Below are positions 46,560 to 58,164 of a DNA stretch of 64,000 nucleotides, one piece after another. Location: contig NC_088791.1 in assembly GCF_011386835.1 (NCBI RefSeq), positions 25,084,998-25,148,997 of the forward strand, read 5' to 3'. Source of the DNA: Chrysemys picta bellii. Taxonomy: Eukaryota; Chordata; Testudines; Emydidae. The position numbers and the translations under genes are program-made. The stretch's first letter is position 1. Every line of letters begins with the position of its first letter. The notes under the pieces were generated by a model that saw only the letters and a list, made by a program, of their open reading frames with translations, was not told the DNA's origin and made no database searches.

Positions 46560-46967
46560 AGATTTTGTCCTGTGAGGGAAGATTGAAAAAATGGGGTTTG
46601 TTTAATCTTGAAAAGAGAACACTGAGGGGGGACAGGACATCAGTTTTCAAGTACATAAAAAGTTGTTACAAGCAGAAGGGAGAAAAATTGTTCTCCTTAA
46701 TCTCTGAGGCTAGGATAAGGAACAATGGTCTTAAATTGAAGCAAGGGCAGTTTAGGATGGACATTAAGAAAAACTTCCTGCCAGGGTAGTTAAGCACTGG
46801 AATAAATTGCCTAGGGAGGTTGTAGAATCTCTGTCATTGGAGGTTTTTAAGAGCAGATTAGATAAACACCCGTCAGGCATGGTCTAGATAGTACTTAGTC
46901 CTGCCTTGAGTGCAGGGGACTGGACTGAAAGACCTCTTGAGGTCCCTTCCAGTCCTTCGATTCTATA
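46560..46967 (+). mobile_element. CR1 LINE 3' end with ORF2 C-terminus, older copy
   Basis: The translation from about 46575 includes CEGRLKKWGLFNLEKRTLRG, then TSVFKYIKSCYKQKGEKLFS and, after frameshifts, LKLKQGQFRMDIKKNF and a VKHWNKLP-like GNKLPREVVESLSLEVFK equivalent. The 3' UTR has AGTCCTGCCTTGAGTGCAGG, GGACTGGACTGAAAGACCTC, TTGAGGTCCCTTCCAGTCCT and the closing TCGATTCTATAAAA. It is a different CR1 subfamily from the copy at 24758 and more diverged. Confidence 0.85.
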
Positions 46968-49364
46968 AAAGAAACAGAGAGAAGCAATGCGGAGAAGACA
47001 TGGATTTTAGTTAGAATACTCTGTGTCAGCAGGGCATGCACTCAGCTCAGAGGGCCCACAAACATACAGAACTAAGATTTGGCAGTTACTGGACATGCTC
47101 AGTAGTTGTTACTACAGCTGTACAGGAAGTTTTTATTGTGGGCAAGGAGTCTGGCAAGTCCCACACATATTCACCATTTGAAGGATGAGCCAATCAGAGT
47201 GTGGAGGAAGAAAGGGCACAAGATTATAAACATAGGAGTGTGACAGCAGGGTCCCACTACCTGTACCACTTTGGATAGAGGTGTGTGCTAGTCCAGCTTT
47301 GCTTACTAGGGACTCCCTCCATTAGAATAATATTTGGCCCATTGTTATGTTCTTTATGGACCTGGAAGGAGAGCTGGGGGGAGGGAGGGAACAGAGAGCA
47401 ATTGTCACCTGTAGGGGCTACATTTTTTATGGAACTTAACATTTAGCTATTAGCTAACTGGTTTAAATTGGGATTTTGTCCCAGCCGGAGAGAGAATGGG
47501 ACAGCCCAGTGATGTGAAGATTTTTAATTCTTACCTGAATTTACTCAGTATTTGGGGGAAAAGACAGTGCCCTATAGAAATCCAAAGAATGTATATTTTA
47601 TATGATAATTCCACTATCTGTACCATTTTGGATACAGGCTACAGATTTCTGAGGAGACCAGTCAGCTATTTGATCCAAGGGTTAGAGTGCTGCTAACTGT
47701 AAGGCTTGTTTGCTGACAAGACTCTACAGTGTTCGGAAAAGAACCGAGGTGCTGCCATTCTTCTCTAGGTCTGAAGAATCCAAATGACACACACTGTCTA
47801 TTAGAACTGAACTACAGAGACTGAGAAATCATCTCTGAAAGAAGATCAGTGTCTGTACTAACTGATAGAAGTGTAAATGTTACATTGAAACATTCCACTT
47901 AAATATCTGTAACAGCAACAAAGGTCTGTGTAAACAGATTTACCACCTATTCTCTTTTGTTTTAGCATCATTCAGAAATATTCCAAATACTATTTACAAA
48001 TGTTCATGTGTATTAAATGTTTGTTTACTAAGAAATTGAATCCTACTGGGTCTTTGAAGCTGACTGGGAACTGTTGTTAACAGCTACAGTCAACAATGTG
48101 ATGTTTTCTGAAAAGACAAACCCTGTGCCTATGTTCCAGCAAAAAATGTTTAAGCTACAGGTGTGTCAGCCTTGCTTTGCACTCATGCAGAGTGTCTTCA
48201 TCTCCATGAAGTGGTGTCATTGTGTCAATTTAGTAACACTTGTGCAAATTTTCTTAAGTGTGTACAAGGCCTATGCTTTCTGATTTCCCCATAATGAAAA
48301 TCCGTGTGGCCAAAAACTCTGTAATAGGAATAATCAGCTGGAAATAAAAATAAGGTAAATACTGAGGTCCGGAATGTGTTGTCTCCGAGAAAGAAACTTA
48401 AAAATATAAGCACTAAGCAAAATTAATAATAGCATTTGATTTATTTTTTCCTACCACTCAGTAAATCCATTGCTGGCCACTGCCAAAGACACATATTTTT
48501 GGAGCAGTCTTTTAATTTACTTATTAAACTCTGTTTATGTATGTTTCAGAGAGGCTGGTCATTTAGTTACTGTATAGTAATTTATGCTGAAATGTTATTA
48601 GCACTGCTTATGTTTATCCTATTTCACTGGAGGGTTTTAGAAAAGTTTTGTGAGGTCTCTGCAAGTGGAAGGAGTGCTACTTGTTAATTACTGCACTATT
48701 GTCTTCAAGAAATTGAGGCCTCCAACTGTCTCGGGAAAAGGCATAGTCTAGCTTGCAAGGGATCAGTTGCTGCTTTCAGGAAACAAGCTACAGCTCTTAG
48801 ATGTAGGAAGCTCAACTTGTGCATTACTCAAAATGCAGCTTTCAATCTCCATCTTCAGGCAGAGCAGAACAGTGCACCCCACCATCTGAACTGGGCCATT
48901 GGTATGCGAGTGGAAAAATGCTATTACAGTTATAAGATAGAGAATGTCCTATATTGAACTAATCATGAAGGTGAACTGCAAATAAAATCTTAAAAATCCA
49001 CCTAGTGCAGAAACGTGTCCCTATTACCCTGGCTAGAAGGACTATTCATCACATTACCACTTACAGACTAACATTTTTTATGGTCAGGTCTGCTTAAGTT
49101 GCTGCAAAATGACGGCAGTCCTAGAAGTCTGCTGGAGCATGGAGATAAATGCAGATTTTAAAAATACACACACACACATATGTGAATTTATGTAGAATTT
49201 ATAGACATGTAAAAGGACAAAAAGTAATTATTGTTGATATGAAAGGAAAATATCTGTGCCAAGTAGTTTTTAAAAGGGCATCAGTCCTAAACTGCCATCG
49301 TCTGGCTCCTTGTTTTGGTGACATTCCACACAGTAGCTGTGGCATCACAGAAAGTGACAAATCC
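46968..49364. other. Intergenic stretch, little recognised
   Basis: Between the CR1 end and the L2-like fragment I see only AT-rich DNA with short open frames up to 83 codons and no family resemblance. A short (AC)n run lies at about 49166-49178. Confidence 0.5.
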
Positions 49365-50275
49365 AGCCTTTTTATCCATCCACACATCTAAAACTCTCAT
49401 CTAAGCTCTCATCTCATGTCTGAATTACTACCACAACCTTCTCTGTGGCCTAGATAAATGCAATCACGTCCCATTCGTATCCATTCAGAATGGTGCTACA
49501 AAGATTGCTTTGACCATGCTACCCCTTTCTTTGCATCTCTTCACTGGCTTCCCCCTTCTCTATTGTATCATAAGCTGTTTTTCTTCACTTTCAAGGCCCT
49601 TCATGGTTTATCCCCATCCCACCCATTTTCTCTTATTCAGTATCGAAAAGTCGGAGTACGATCTCTGATTGGCCCATGATGCCAGCCTGCACCTCCCATT
49701 TGTTACAGTTTCAAACAAGCACCTTTGTGTTTTCTCCCATGCTGCCCCTCATGCTTGGGAGTTGCTCCCCAAAAGCATCTGCAAAATTACCTCATTATCC
49801 ACCTTCAGATCCCTTCTCAAATCTCTATTTAGCTGAAATGCCTACAAAAAATTGACACTAGTTAACTGCTGATGTGCTAAGACTACAGGTCTGTTGCATC
49901 TTATGCGCATTTAACATGTGCGATTTCAGCTTTACGCACTCAACAAAAACAAAACAAAGAAAAATAACAATTTTAATACTGTACCTGTAGTGCGGGCGAT
50001 TCCACCAGCCATTACACTCAATGTAATTTTGACTATACGCGATTTTTGCTTTCCGCGCTGACTACAGAACGTAACCCCAGTGTAAGATGCGACAGACCTG
50101 TATATCCTATCAAAATTGTCATTGCTTCCTTGTATTCCACAATCCGAGTGTAACCATCTGTTGTTTTTTGCCTTATACTTACATTGTTAGTTCCTTGGGA
50201 CACGGACTTTCTTCTTTTTCTTTTTGTTCTGTGTTTACTAAATTTGGTGTCAATACCCCAAGGCAGCTTATAATA
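49365..50275 (+). mobile_element. L2-like LINE 3' end, split by a MITE
   Basis: TCTAAAACTCTCATCTAAGC through TCTCATGTCTGAATTACTAC and CAGAATGGTGCTACAAAGAT encode degraded forms of LI.ALISRLDYC and QNAAAK. Then come PFFASLHWLP and FKALHGLSPSH, the conserved C-terminal RT-thumb region of L2-type LINEs. The 3' part resumes after the MITE at 50103 with TTCCTTGTATTCCACAATCC, GTAACCATCTGTTG and CTTTTTGTTCTGTGTTTAC. This follows the same order as the better copy at 61300-62305. The clade name is from memory. Confidence 0.7.
49886..50100. mobile_element. pogo/Tigger-like MITE with TA duplication
   Basis: Termini CAGGTCTGTTGCATCTTATG and TAAGATGCGACAGACCTG are inverted repeats with one mismatch in 18. 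TA dinucleotides flank both ends (49884-49885, 50101-50102). The CAG...CTG termini and TA target fit pogo/Tigger or another Tc1/mariner group. The 215-bp element has no transposase and carries several CpGs (GCGCAT, GTGCGAT, ACGCGATT, TTCCGCGC). It sits inside the L2-like fragment, so it is the younger of the two. Confidence 0.82.
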
Positions 50276-51249
50276 ATTTTTCTTACTTCCTACCTTTAGA
50301 AGCAGTTGATTGGAGGCAACATTTTTAGTCTCAGCCCAGGGCAAAAGTAAGTGGTTCTCAATCACTGCTTTTCGATGACACAGACTATTCCCTTTAGCTT
50401 TTGAAGCACAGGGAATTTGGAGATTTTATGTGAAGTTTGCCTTTCTGCCCTTTCCTGGTGTTTGGAGATTTCTACATTATCTAGGCACATTGCTTTGCTT
50501 ACGGACAGGCAATTCACTAATATATTCAATATTATTCAAACATGTCAAAAGTAATTTAAAATCTTATCAAAATTGAAAACCTAAAAGAACATATTTCCCC
50601 AAAATTCCACTTAGTCAAGGACTCCAGTTTTACTAGGACTTCTTAATGAAAATGAGTATGTAATAAAGAGTTTTCCTTAGGGTGATTGTGTTTATTATTG
50701 TTGTGATACAATTCTTTAATTACTTCTGCTCTAAAAATTTACTACTACTGATTTTTCTCTATCCTATCTGCCCAAAAATACGACTTTTGAGGATGAATAA
50801 GGAGCTTAATTATTATTATAAAATGCCTTCTTTCGGATTTTTCCATTTGATTCACAATATCTGCAGTAGATAAGTCAAAAACAGCTTTCATCTCACTGCC
50901 GGAATGGAATTAATTTACTATGGCTGAAATTGATGGCACCATCAAAAGTGTTCACGGTGACTAACATCATGAATATGAAAAGCTATCTTGTCTGAACCTA
51001 AGTTGCAGATGGGGCTTGGCAGAAAAGAAGTTAAAGGAAATGAATGTAATAATTGCAAAAATATGTAAGAATGACACAGATGCAGAGTCTAGACAATGTG
51101 AGATGATTGTCATGTTTTCCAGTTTAAAATGTTAAGATCTCTTATCATTTATTTGTTCTGTTAGTTTAATGTGCAGAACAAAAGTCACTCTTTGAATCCG
51201 TATGATCAAGTAATTTGCCATATGTTCTAGTACACTGAATGAGCACACT
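50276..51249. other. Intergenic stretch, nothing recognised
   Basis: AT-rich DNA without recognisable exon, RNA or transposon signal. Confidence 0.5.
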
Positions 51250-51585
51250 GAAATGTACCACCATTTATACAACCCCCACCCAAAGCCAGCCATCTATTTC
51301 CAATACATTAACCAGAATAATAAAAACTGCCCTCCCTCTTAAACCACATCAAAATACAAAGGGACTTTCCTCAATCCCAACACCTCCTTTTTTCTCCTTT
51401 GCTCTCATTCTCTAAAGTCCACCACAAGCCCCAGTGATGCCTCCCTTTCTGCCTCATGACTACTCTGACCCTCTTTCATACTTGTGTCTTTAACCTCTCA
51501 CTCTCATGTCATCTTCTCGCTCCTCAGAAAACCACACCCACCTCTCTAACTACCAACTCATCTCCCTTCTCTAAAATAAGAGTTT
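51250..51585 (+). mobile_element. LINE reverse-transcriptase fragment (L2-like)
   Basis: TCTCTAACTACCAACTCATCTCCC encodes SNYQLISLL, which is the non-LTR RT hallmark NYRPISLL. The pyrimidine-rich DNA before it reads like the preceding RT region, but I cannot align it. A minus-strand Penelope-like element begins at 51593, and an L2-like 3' end resumes near 52090, so this is probably one LINE interrupted by the PLE plus internal loss. Confidence 0.5.
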
Positions 51586-51592
51586 CAGAGTA

Positions 51593-52085
51593 GCAGCCGT
51601 GTTAGTCTGTATCCGCAAAAAGAAGAACAGGAGTACTTGTGGCACCTTAGAGACTAACAAATTTATTAGAGCATAAGCTTTCGTGGACTACAGCCCACTT
51701 CTTCAGATGCATATAGAATGGAACATATATTGAGGAGATATATATACACACATACAGAGAGCATAAACAGGTGGGAGTTGTCTTACCAACTCTGAGAGGC
51801 CAATTAATTAAGAGAAAAAAAACTTTTGAAGTGATAATCAAGATAGCCCAGTACAGACAGTTTGATAAGAAGTGTGAGCATACTTACAAAGGGAGATAGA
51901 ATCAATGTTTGTAATGGCTCAGCCATTCCCAGTCCTTATTCAAACCGGAGGTGATTGTGTCTAGTTTGCATATCAATTCTAGCTCAGTTTTTGAAATTAT
52001 TTGGAGCCATGAAGTTGAGCATCTAGCTACTCTATGGAGCAGCATATTCTTATCACTGTTATCCTTTTCCGCCTTCCTTCCTATT
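51593..52085 (-). mobile_element. Penelope-like element 3' end with GIY-YIG tail
   Basis: On the minus strand the frame ends in STSWLQIISKTELELICKL, then TSGLNKDWEWLSHYKH and a stop at 51902-51904. This is the same C-terminal peptide as the copy at 41208 with only two differences over the last 28 residues. The 3' non-coding part includes TTATCAAACTGTCTGTACTG, CCTCTCAGAGTTGGTAAGAC, a hammerhead-like motif (51669-51706) and the terminal TACAGACTAACACGGCTGCT...CTGAAA, read as the complement of TTTCAGAGTAGCAGCCG at 51593. The terminus is complete here. Upstream coding sequence is lost by truncation. Confidence 0.78.
51669..51706 (-). ncRNA. Hammerhead-ribozyme-like motif, best-preserved copy
   Basis: The minus strand reads CTGAAGA, A, GTGG(GCTGTAGT)CCAC, GAAA, GCTTATGCTC. 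This supplies the hammerhead core C3-U4-G5-A6-N7-G8-A9, helix II, G12-A13-A14 and A15.1. A 3-bp helix III (AGC/GCT with loop TTAT) follows, and C17 sits at the expected cleavage position. One extra A stands between A9 and helix II, which departs from the canonical form. Hammerheads are established in Penelope-like elements. Whether this copy could cleave is unknown; helix I pairing is weak. Confidence 0.5.
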
Positions 52086-52089
52086 GCTT

Positions 52090-52245
52090 GTTGCACTCAT
52101 TGCATCCTGTCTTAAATTAGGTTGTAAACACCTGTGTTCAGGGACTCTTTGTGCTCGTACAGCACCCAGCACAATGGTGCTCGGATACTGAAAGAGGTCT
52201 TGCGGGGGGGGGGCTACTGCTTTCCAAATAATAATATTCAACTAC
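52090..52245 (+). mobile_element. L2-like LINE 3' terminus
   Basis: TTAAATTAGGTTGTAAACAC, CAGGGACTCTTTGTGCTCGT and ACAGCACCCAGCACAATGGT follow the ending of the copy at 61300-62305 (AGATTCTAAGAGCTTTG...CAGGGACCAGC...TACAGCACCTAGCACAACAGGG). A G10 run at 52204-52213 interrupts the usual end. Confidence 0.65.
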
Positions 52246-54029
52246 TAAGTAACAGCTCAACAGTGTGTGCTGCTCTTTAACACAGACTGGTATTTTAAGT
52301 ATAAACTGAAGGACCTAAAATCAACAAAATAAGGCAAATGTATACGCATGCAAAACAAAATCTGTCTGCCACTTCTACACCTTGTTTGCTCACTTATCAT
52401 ATGATAGTTTTATGGTCAAGTGTATAGTTTTGCATTTTGCGCAGTAGTGCAGGGAATCAGAGCTGATTGCCCTCAGAATCCTTGCTAACCGCCTGAATTT
52501 CCAGTTGGCTAACACCACTCTGTCTATCCCTTCTCAACCCTGCAGTGTCAATTGCAAAAACGATATCTTCTTCGGCCCTGTAAACTGCTATTCAGCATTG
52601 CTAGGTGCTATTAAGTGTGACTGTGTTCAGTGCCGCATGAAAAAATTCCTGTTAAAGCCCCTGTCATTCTGAAAGAACCCATATAAATGTAAAATATTGT
52701 TACAGGTAAAGTGTCAAAAATAGAAAAATCAATAAAACCTCAGTGACTTTTAGCTTAATTTCTTTGTTACTTTGTTTTTGTTAAGACCGTTGAAATTTAA
52801 ATATGTTTGAGACTGGATTTAAGGAAGGAATAGTGTTCCCACAAAGATCTAATGCCATCCCGCCCTGCTCTGAGTATGTTCTGCATAACATACAAACATC
52901 AGAACAGCCACAGTATCCTGCCTTCTGACAGTGGCCAATGCCAGGTGCCCCAAAGGGAATGAACAGAACAGGTTATCATCAAGTGATCCATCCCCTGTCG
53001 CCCATTCCCAGCTTCTGGCAAAACAGCCATCAGCAACATGCTGCATAAACGTCTCTGTCAATCTTACTCATACACACTCCCAAAGAATCTGGAAGTGATT
53101 GCTCAAGTAATAATTAAATCAGATAAGGAGTATATTAGGAGATTATCAGATTGACCTTATTGATTTATGTTCTGCATATCTCCTGGTTTACTTTGTATTT
53201 CTGTTGCACTACAGGTCTTAAAAAAAACATAAAAATTGCTATTTGAAGTGATATGTTCTGTGTGTTACATTAAATTTTGGAGGGATACACTGAAAATGAA
53301 ATTATAGGGCTTAGTTTTCAAAATTAGGAATGTTCAATTACAATTGCTTAAGGACATGAGATGTTGACATGACTGCACCCATAAACTGGGCAATTCCATG
53401 CATAATGAGTCACATGACTAACCACACTGCATGTAACTGCTTTGTTTTGGAGAAAGCAGAATCTCTCCGTGTATCAGACTGAAACTCCAGGGGGTGAAAT
53501 CCTGGACCCATTGAAACCAATAGAAGTTTTGTCACTGATATTGGTGAAGCCAGAATTTCACTCCATGTCTTTCTTCAAGGGATCTTAGTGGTACCAAAGT
53601 TTCTGCAAAGTAAATCACTATCCTTGATATCTTTTTTTACCTAGTTCACTATGCTTTTCTTGTGACCTCATTTCAGTTATTTTTGCTACTTTTGCAGAGC
53701 TGGGTTTGATACCTTCAGTGAGTGAAAGTCTCATAAAAAAAAACTGTTAGGCTCAAGCAAGCAATATTTTGGGGACTAACATCAGGTTGGTACACAGAAG
53801 AAAATGTTATCCTAGTAGAAGATTCTCCATACACATGCAAAACAGATACTTCCACAGTGCATTATGACAATGAGAGAAAACATCTGCTGCTAGCATATTG
53901 AACATATGCACACAGTATTGAACCAGCATGTGGCTGACAACCAGAAGGCTAAGGGCAGGAAAATTGCCCTGATAGTCTTCTCCTTTGGAAAAGGAACCCA
54001 AGCCTATAAAGCATATGCAGGGCCTTGAA
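52246..54029. other. Intergenic stretch, mostly unrecognised
   Basis: No exon is seen. A diverged short palindromic repeat lies near 53490-53580 (GAAATCCTGGACCCATTGAA mirrored by TGGTGAAGCCAGAATTTCAC). Confidence 0.5.
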
Positions 54030-54360
54030 AGGTACAGGGCAAAGCATTAGGCTTTTCCATTCTGGAAATAAGGTGAAAAATTTTATCCGTGAGAGTAATT
54101 AACCATTGGAACAACTTATGAGAGGTTATAGTGGAGTCTCCATCACTGACCATTTTAAAATCAAGATGGATGTTTTTCTAAAAGATCTGCTCAGGGTATT
54201 ATTTTTGGGAAGTTCTGTGGCCTGTGTTATTCAAGAGTCAAATCAGAGGGTCACAATAGTCCCTTCTAGCCTTTGAAGCACCTGGCACCGGCCACTGTCA
54301 GAGACAGGATACTGGGCTAGATGGACCAGTGGTCTGACCCAGTAGAGCGGTTCTTATGTT
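54030..54360 (+). mobile_element. CR1 LINE 3' end, GGCCACTGTC subfamily
   Basis: The order GCAAAGCATTAGGCTTTTCC, TGGAGTCTCCATCACTGACC, AAGTTCTGTGGCCTGTGTTA and CAATAGTCCCTTCTAGCCTT is CR1 3' UTR. It continues with ACCGGCCACTGTCAGAGACA, GGATACTGGGCTAGATGGAC, CAGTGGTCTGACCCAGTAGA and TCTTATGTT. This second ending belongs to a different CR1 lineage, so two related 3' ends appear in tandem. It is diverged and non-coding apart from traces of ORF2. Confidence 0.82.
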
Positions 54361-56559
54361 GGAACCTCTGAATCTTTTGTGTATTGCTACATGGCAAACT
54401 GAACACAAGTTTTAACAATTACTTAGACAACTTTTAATATTCCATGTGGAAGTTCCAAGCACTCTGTTCACTGGTAGCCAGACACACAGTGGCGTAGACA
54501 ATCATTTAGCAGAGATTTCTGTGGTTTACTGTACATGGATGGGCAAGTCTGGTAGTAACTGAGAAAGACACACAATCCAGGCTTCTTTTGCGCCCCAAGT
54601 AGCATCTCTACCAAGTGATCCAAGAAGGAACCTTCTCTGAACTGCGCTACTGAGCCGCACTAAGCAGTATTATAGTGGTAATCACTTCTTGCAGTGTGTA
54701 TTGTTAGAGTGTGCATGTGTGAGTAGTAAAGAGAAAGCAGTTTTCTTTATTTTATAGCCCCACCCTTGTCTCACCCCAAACAGAAGGCCTGAGTGTGCAT
54801 GCTAAACCAGTGCATTGGCTTAAGTCTCCTATCTCTTCCAGGAGAGGCCACTAACACAAATCCAGGGGGAAAATTGTAAAGGGATTTAAAAAAAAAATCT
54901 TAACCCTTTTAAATTTGGGACTAAAGACAGTATGGGTTATTAAATATTATTATTATTATTATTGAATATTAATAATAATATTATTGAATATGCTTCTCCT
55001 GCTTTTTTGAAGTCTTAATGAACTAGCACGTTTGAAAGGTTAATGCTGTCCAGAGTAGATACAATCAATCAATGAATCAGTTTATGTCATAGCGTAAGAG
55101 GTCCAGTAACCAGTTGCTGCTATCTAGTCAGCGTCTCTAGTATCTTTCCTTGTATCTTTTATTAAAAGAATGCAGCATGGAGAACTTTCTTACAGCTATT
55201 GTTGAGCTTATGTTGATGGGTCACAGGCAGTGCTTGTTTCTCTGCTGAACCCGCACATGATACCTAATCCCTCCAAGCACACTAGATATGTAACATTGAA
55301 CTGTTTGTCAGCACAGTGATCCAGTGTCTCAGCAGTCTGATGGAAGATTAGCTCAGGGGATTCTGGAAAAACATTTAAGTAATATCATAGGAAGGCAAAG
55401 TGCAACAATGTGCACCAGCACTGTCGGTTTACAAAATAAGTAAACGATTTGCCATCCGTTCGCTGGTCTTAAGTATATTGAAAATGATAAAGACCATAAA
55501 ATTATAGGAAACTGAAAAAAAATTGTCATTTGCCTGCTGTCTTGAATGAAGTAATGACTGCTGAACAGAGTTTCACTACCTGACTTTGGTAGCAAGCAGG
55601 GAAATGAATACCATTCCCAAGACTGTCCTAAAGTAGAGAGGTGGTGGTTTTTTTTGTTTTGTTTTTTGTTTTGTTTTTTTAATGCATAGAGCCAAGATTG
55701 TAAACAATGGTCTATAGAGAAAGTGAGAGTCACCCAATATTTTCATGTCCTTGAGATACTGTTCTCTAATTACTCCCAGTATATATTTGATTCCTCCTAC
55801 AGAAAGCCAATATCCTGGAAAAGACTGATGATGATACCCTATCCCAGAGACCAATAGCTGTCTCAAGGAAAAGGCCTATAAAGGCTTGAGTAGCCCTGGC
55901 AAATCTGAGATAGAAGAGAAAAATGAACAAAGATTCCATGTGGGGACTGAAGTCAACAGTTTGAGACATAGACATGTATCATGCAATGATAGAGACAATA
56001 GCATTATTTGTTCCCAGACCACAAGTGGAACCAATGATACATTCAAGCCCTATCTACCATCAGAGGTACATTATGTACAATGGGAATTTATTCCAGGTCC
56101 TCTCTCCCCAATATGAAGGCCTCTACTTATCCCAGAACTGGGTGGGAAAATAGCAAGAAAAATAGCAAGATTTTGTAATCACTTGTGTCTTATCAATGGC
56201 ACACAAGTAGCATAACTGCACTTTAATTAATCTTTTTGGTCCAATTTCCACAATTTATAGTTAATTATGCACCCCCCCACACACTCTGAATGAAATATTG
56301 GCACAGACCTTCCCTTATCATGCTTGCCTGCACAGCACTAGCAACAACAGAAGACCGAGGCTTATAGACAGCTAGGAGAATGGGCAGTGTCTAGCCTCAA
56401 CATACAATTTGTCAATTTGGTATTCTTTCCATTCACAAATGCTGTTGCCCACACAGAATGCGGCAGTAACTCTAGGAATGTATTTGAGGTCTTTTGTATT
56501 TGTATTTTGCTTCAGTAAGTATCTCCATCCATTTCAGGCTTCAGATGACATTTAATTAT
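54361..56559. other. Intergenic stretch, mostly unrecognised
   Basis: It contains an ATT-type trinucleotide tract at about 54944-54990, a T/G-rich run at 55647-55680 and otherwise AT-rich DNA. Frames up to 126 codons on the minus strand (55353-55733) show Lys/Asn runs from the T-rich tract and no family signature. Confidence 0.5.
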
Positions 56560-56755
56560 TATTTGCAGCATTGTTGTAGCCATGTTGGTCCCAGACTATT
56601 AGAGACACAAGGTGAGTGAGGTAATAGTTTTTAATTGGACCAACTTCTGCTGGTGCAAGATAAAAGCTTTCAAGCGACACAGAGCTCTGAGTAGTTCAAA
56701 AGCTTGTTTCTTTCACCATCCAATAAAATATATTACCTCACCTGCCTGGTCTATT
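56560..56755. mobile_element. Penelope-like 3' regions in head-to-head arrangement
   Basis: The left half is a minus-strand PLE 3' region: TTGTTGTAGCCATGTTGGTC, AGGTGAGTGAGGTAATAG, ATTGGACCAACTTCTGCTGG, AAAGCTTTCAAGCGACACAG. The right half is the same sequence on the plus strand: AGTTCAAAAGCTTGTTTCTT, TCACCATCCAATAAAATATA, TTACCTCACCTGCCTGGTCT. They meet at the self-complementary GAGCTC at 56682-56687, which corresponds to helix II of the hammerhead-like motif. Inverted partial copies are a known habit of Penelope-type elements. Confidence 0.7.
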
Positions 56756-58164
56756 TAGTCACAACTAAATTCGGTATGGTTTCATCAGGCCAGAGCCCCA
56801 AGATTCATAACATAAACATAACCTCCTGGTGCATAGTTAGAATAGTATTTTCACCTGTACCTTCCTAGACAATCTGGGATTATTTTTTTGTGTGTTCTTG
56901 CATAATGAACCTTGTCAGGCCAGTCAATGTTTACATCCATGAGTGGCTTCTGTGATCTACCACAGCTTACATCATCATAGGGAGTTTGACTTCTAGTTGT
57001 AGAACTGGGGCCGAGTTATACTGGAGGAAAGGTCCAACATCATTTGGGAAGCCTCTGTCTCACTCCTACTCCTCAATAATTATTAAAGAAACATTGGTAC
57101 TCTTGATCACATGGGTCAGTAGGACTTGCTTTATTGCAATGCACCTTTCTACTACATCTTCCACCATTGTCTTCGCTACGAGAGTAGCTTTGCCAAGTAG
57201 TGGTAGGCTGGCTCCTTGAGCAAGCTCCATGGTGCTCTAGCAGCTCTCTTGTCCATCATGACAGCAGCTCTTCTTGTTTAATGCTGAACACTAAGAATCA
57301 AAAGCAAGTTTGTTCAATCACAGGTGTTTCAATTGGTCACTGCTAGTCCAGACAGCTACAATGTTGTCCCACCACTGAGCATAGCTTGGCCTGGGCCATA
57401 GTCCGCTCTTCACGCTGTTTAAATTCAGTAATACAGGCAAAATCTCTTTATTTGCCTCTGCCTGCTTTTCTGGTACTAGCTCCAAGTGCTCTGTGCTGTT
57501 ACCATTTCTAGCCAATTACGTTCCCAGGCTGGTAAGCAGCAAGTTACAGAAGTGGGAGGATGCAGCAACTGTACTGATAAGCAGGTTTCCACAATGGAAA
57601 TTAGCCGCTGTAATCCCTGTTTCAGGATTATGGGATCTGCATTTAAAAAATCCTATAAACCTAGGTGGAAGGGAGTAATCCTAAAAAATTACTCAAGGAG
57701 CTATTGCAGGGGCACTTAGGGTTAGCTGCCTTGAATGTATTCATTAAAAAAAAACAAAAAACAAAAAAAAACCCAGGCAGAGTACAGTACAAGATGTGGA
57801 TGCAAAAACCTTCATGAAAAAAAAACCTACGAGAAAAAATATTTTGAGACCAGTTAAGATTACGGTGGTTCTAACTGATTACAGAATCATGGTTGCGGCT
57901 ATGTGCAAAGTGGCCCCAGGTGACTTATGGAGCAGAGATCGAAAGAGCCTGGAGCACTGGGCCTGGTGTAAGATTTGAGGCCTGTGAACCAAAGTCAGCC
58001 CATGTATTAAAACAGATATTTACAAGTTCACTGTCCAGTACATGAACATGGCAAAGTTGTTGCTAGTGTACTAGGCACCAGATATCTATGTAAATATATT
58101 GAATCTAGTACAGATACACCCCAATCTACTACAAGATAAGATGGTTTGACAAAATAATGAATAG
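56756..58164. other. Intergenic stretch, nothing recognised
   Basis: No exon or transposon signal is seen. An A-rich run with C interruptions lies at 57746-57772. Confidence 0.5.

Noticed and set aside
55353..55733. A 126-codon minus-strand frame
   Set aside because: It contains Lys/Gln/Asn runs from a T/G-rich tract, has no domain, and no splice sites or polyadenylation context support it.
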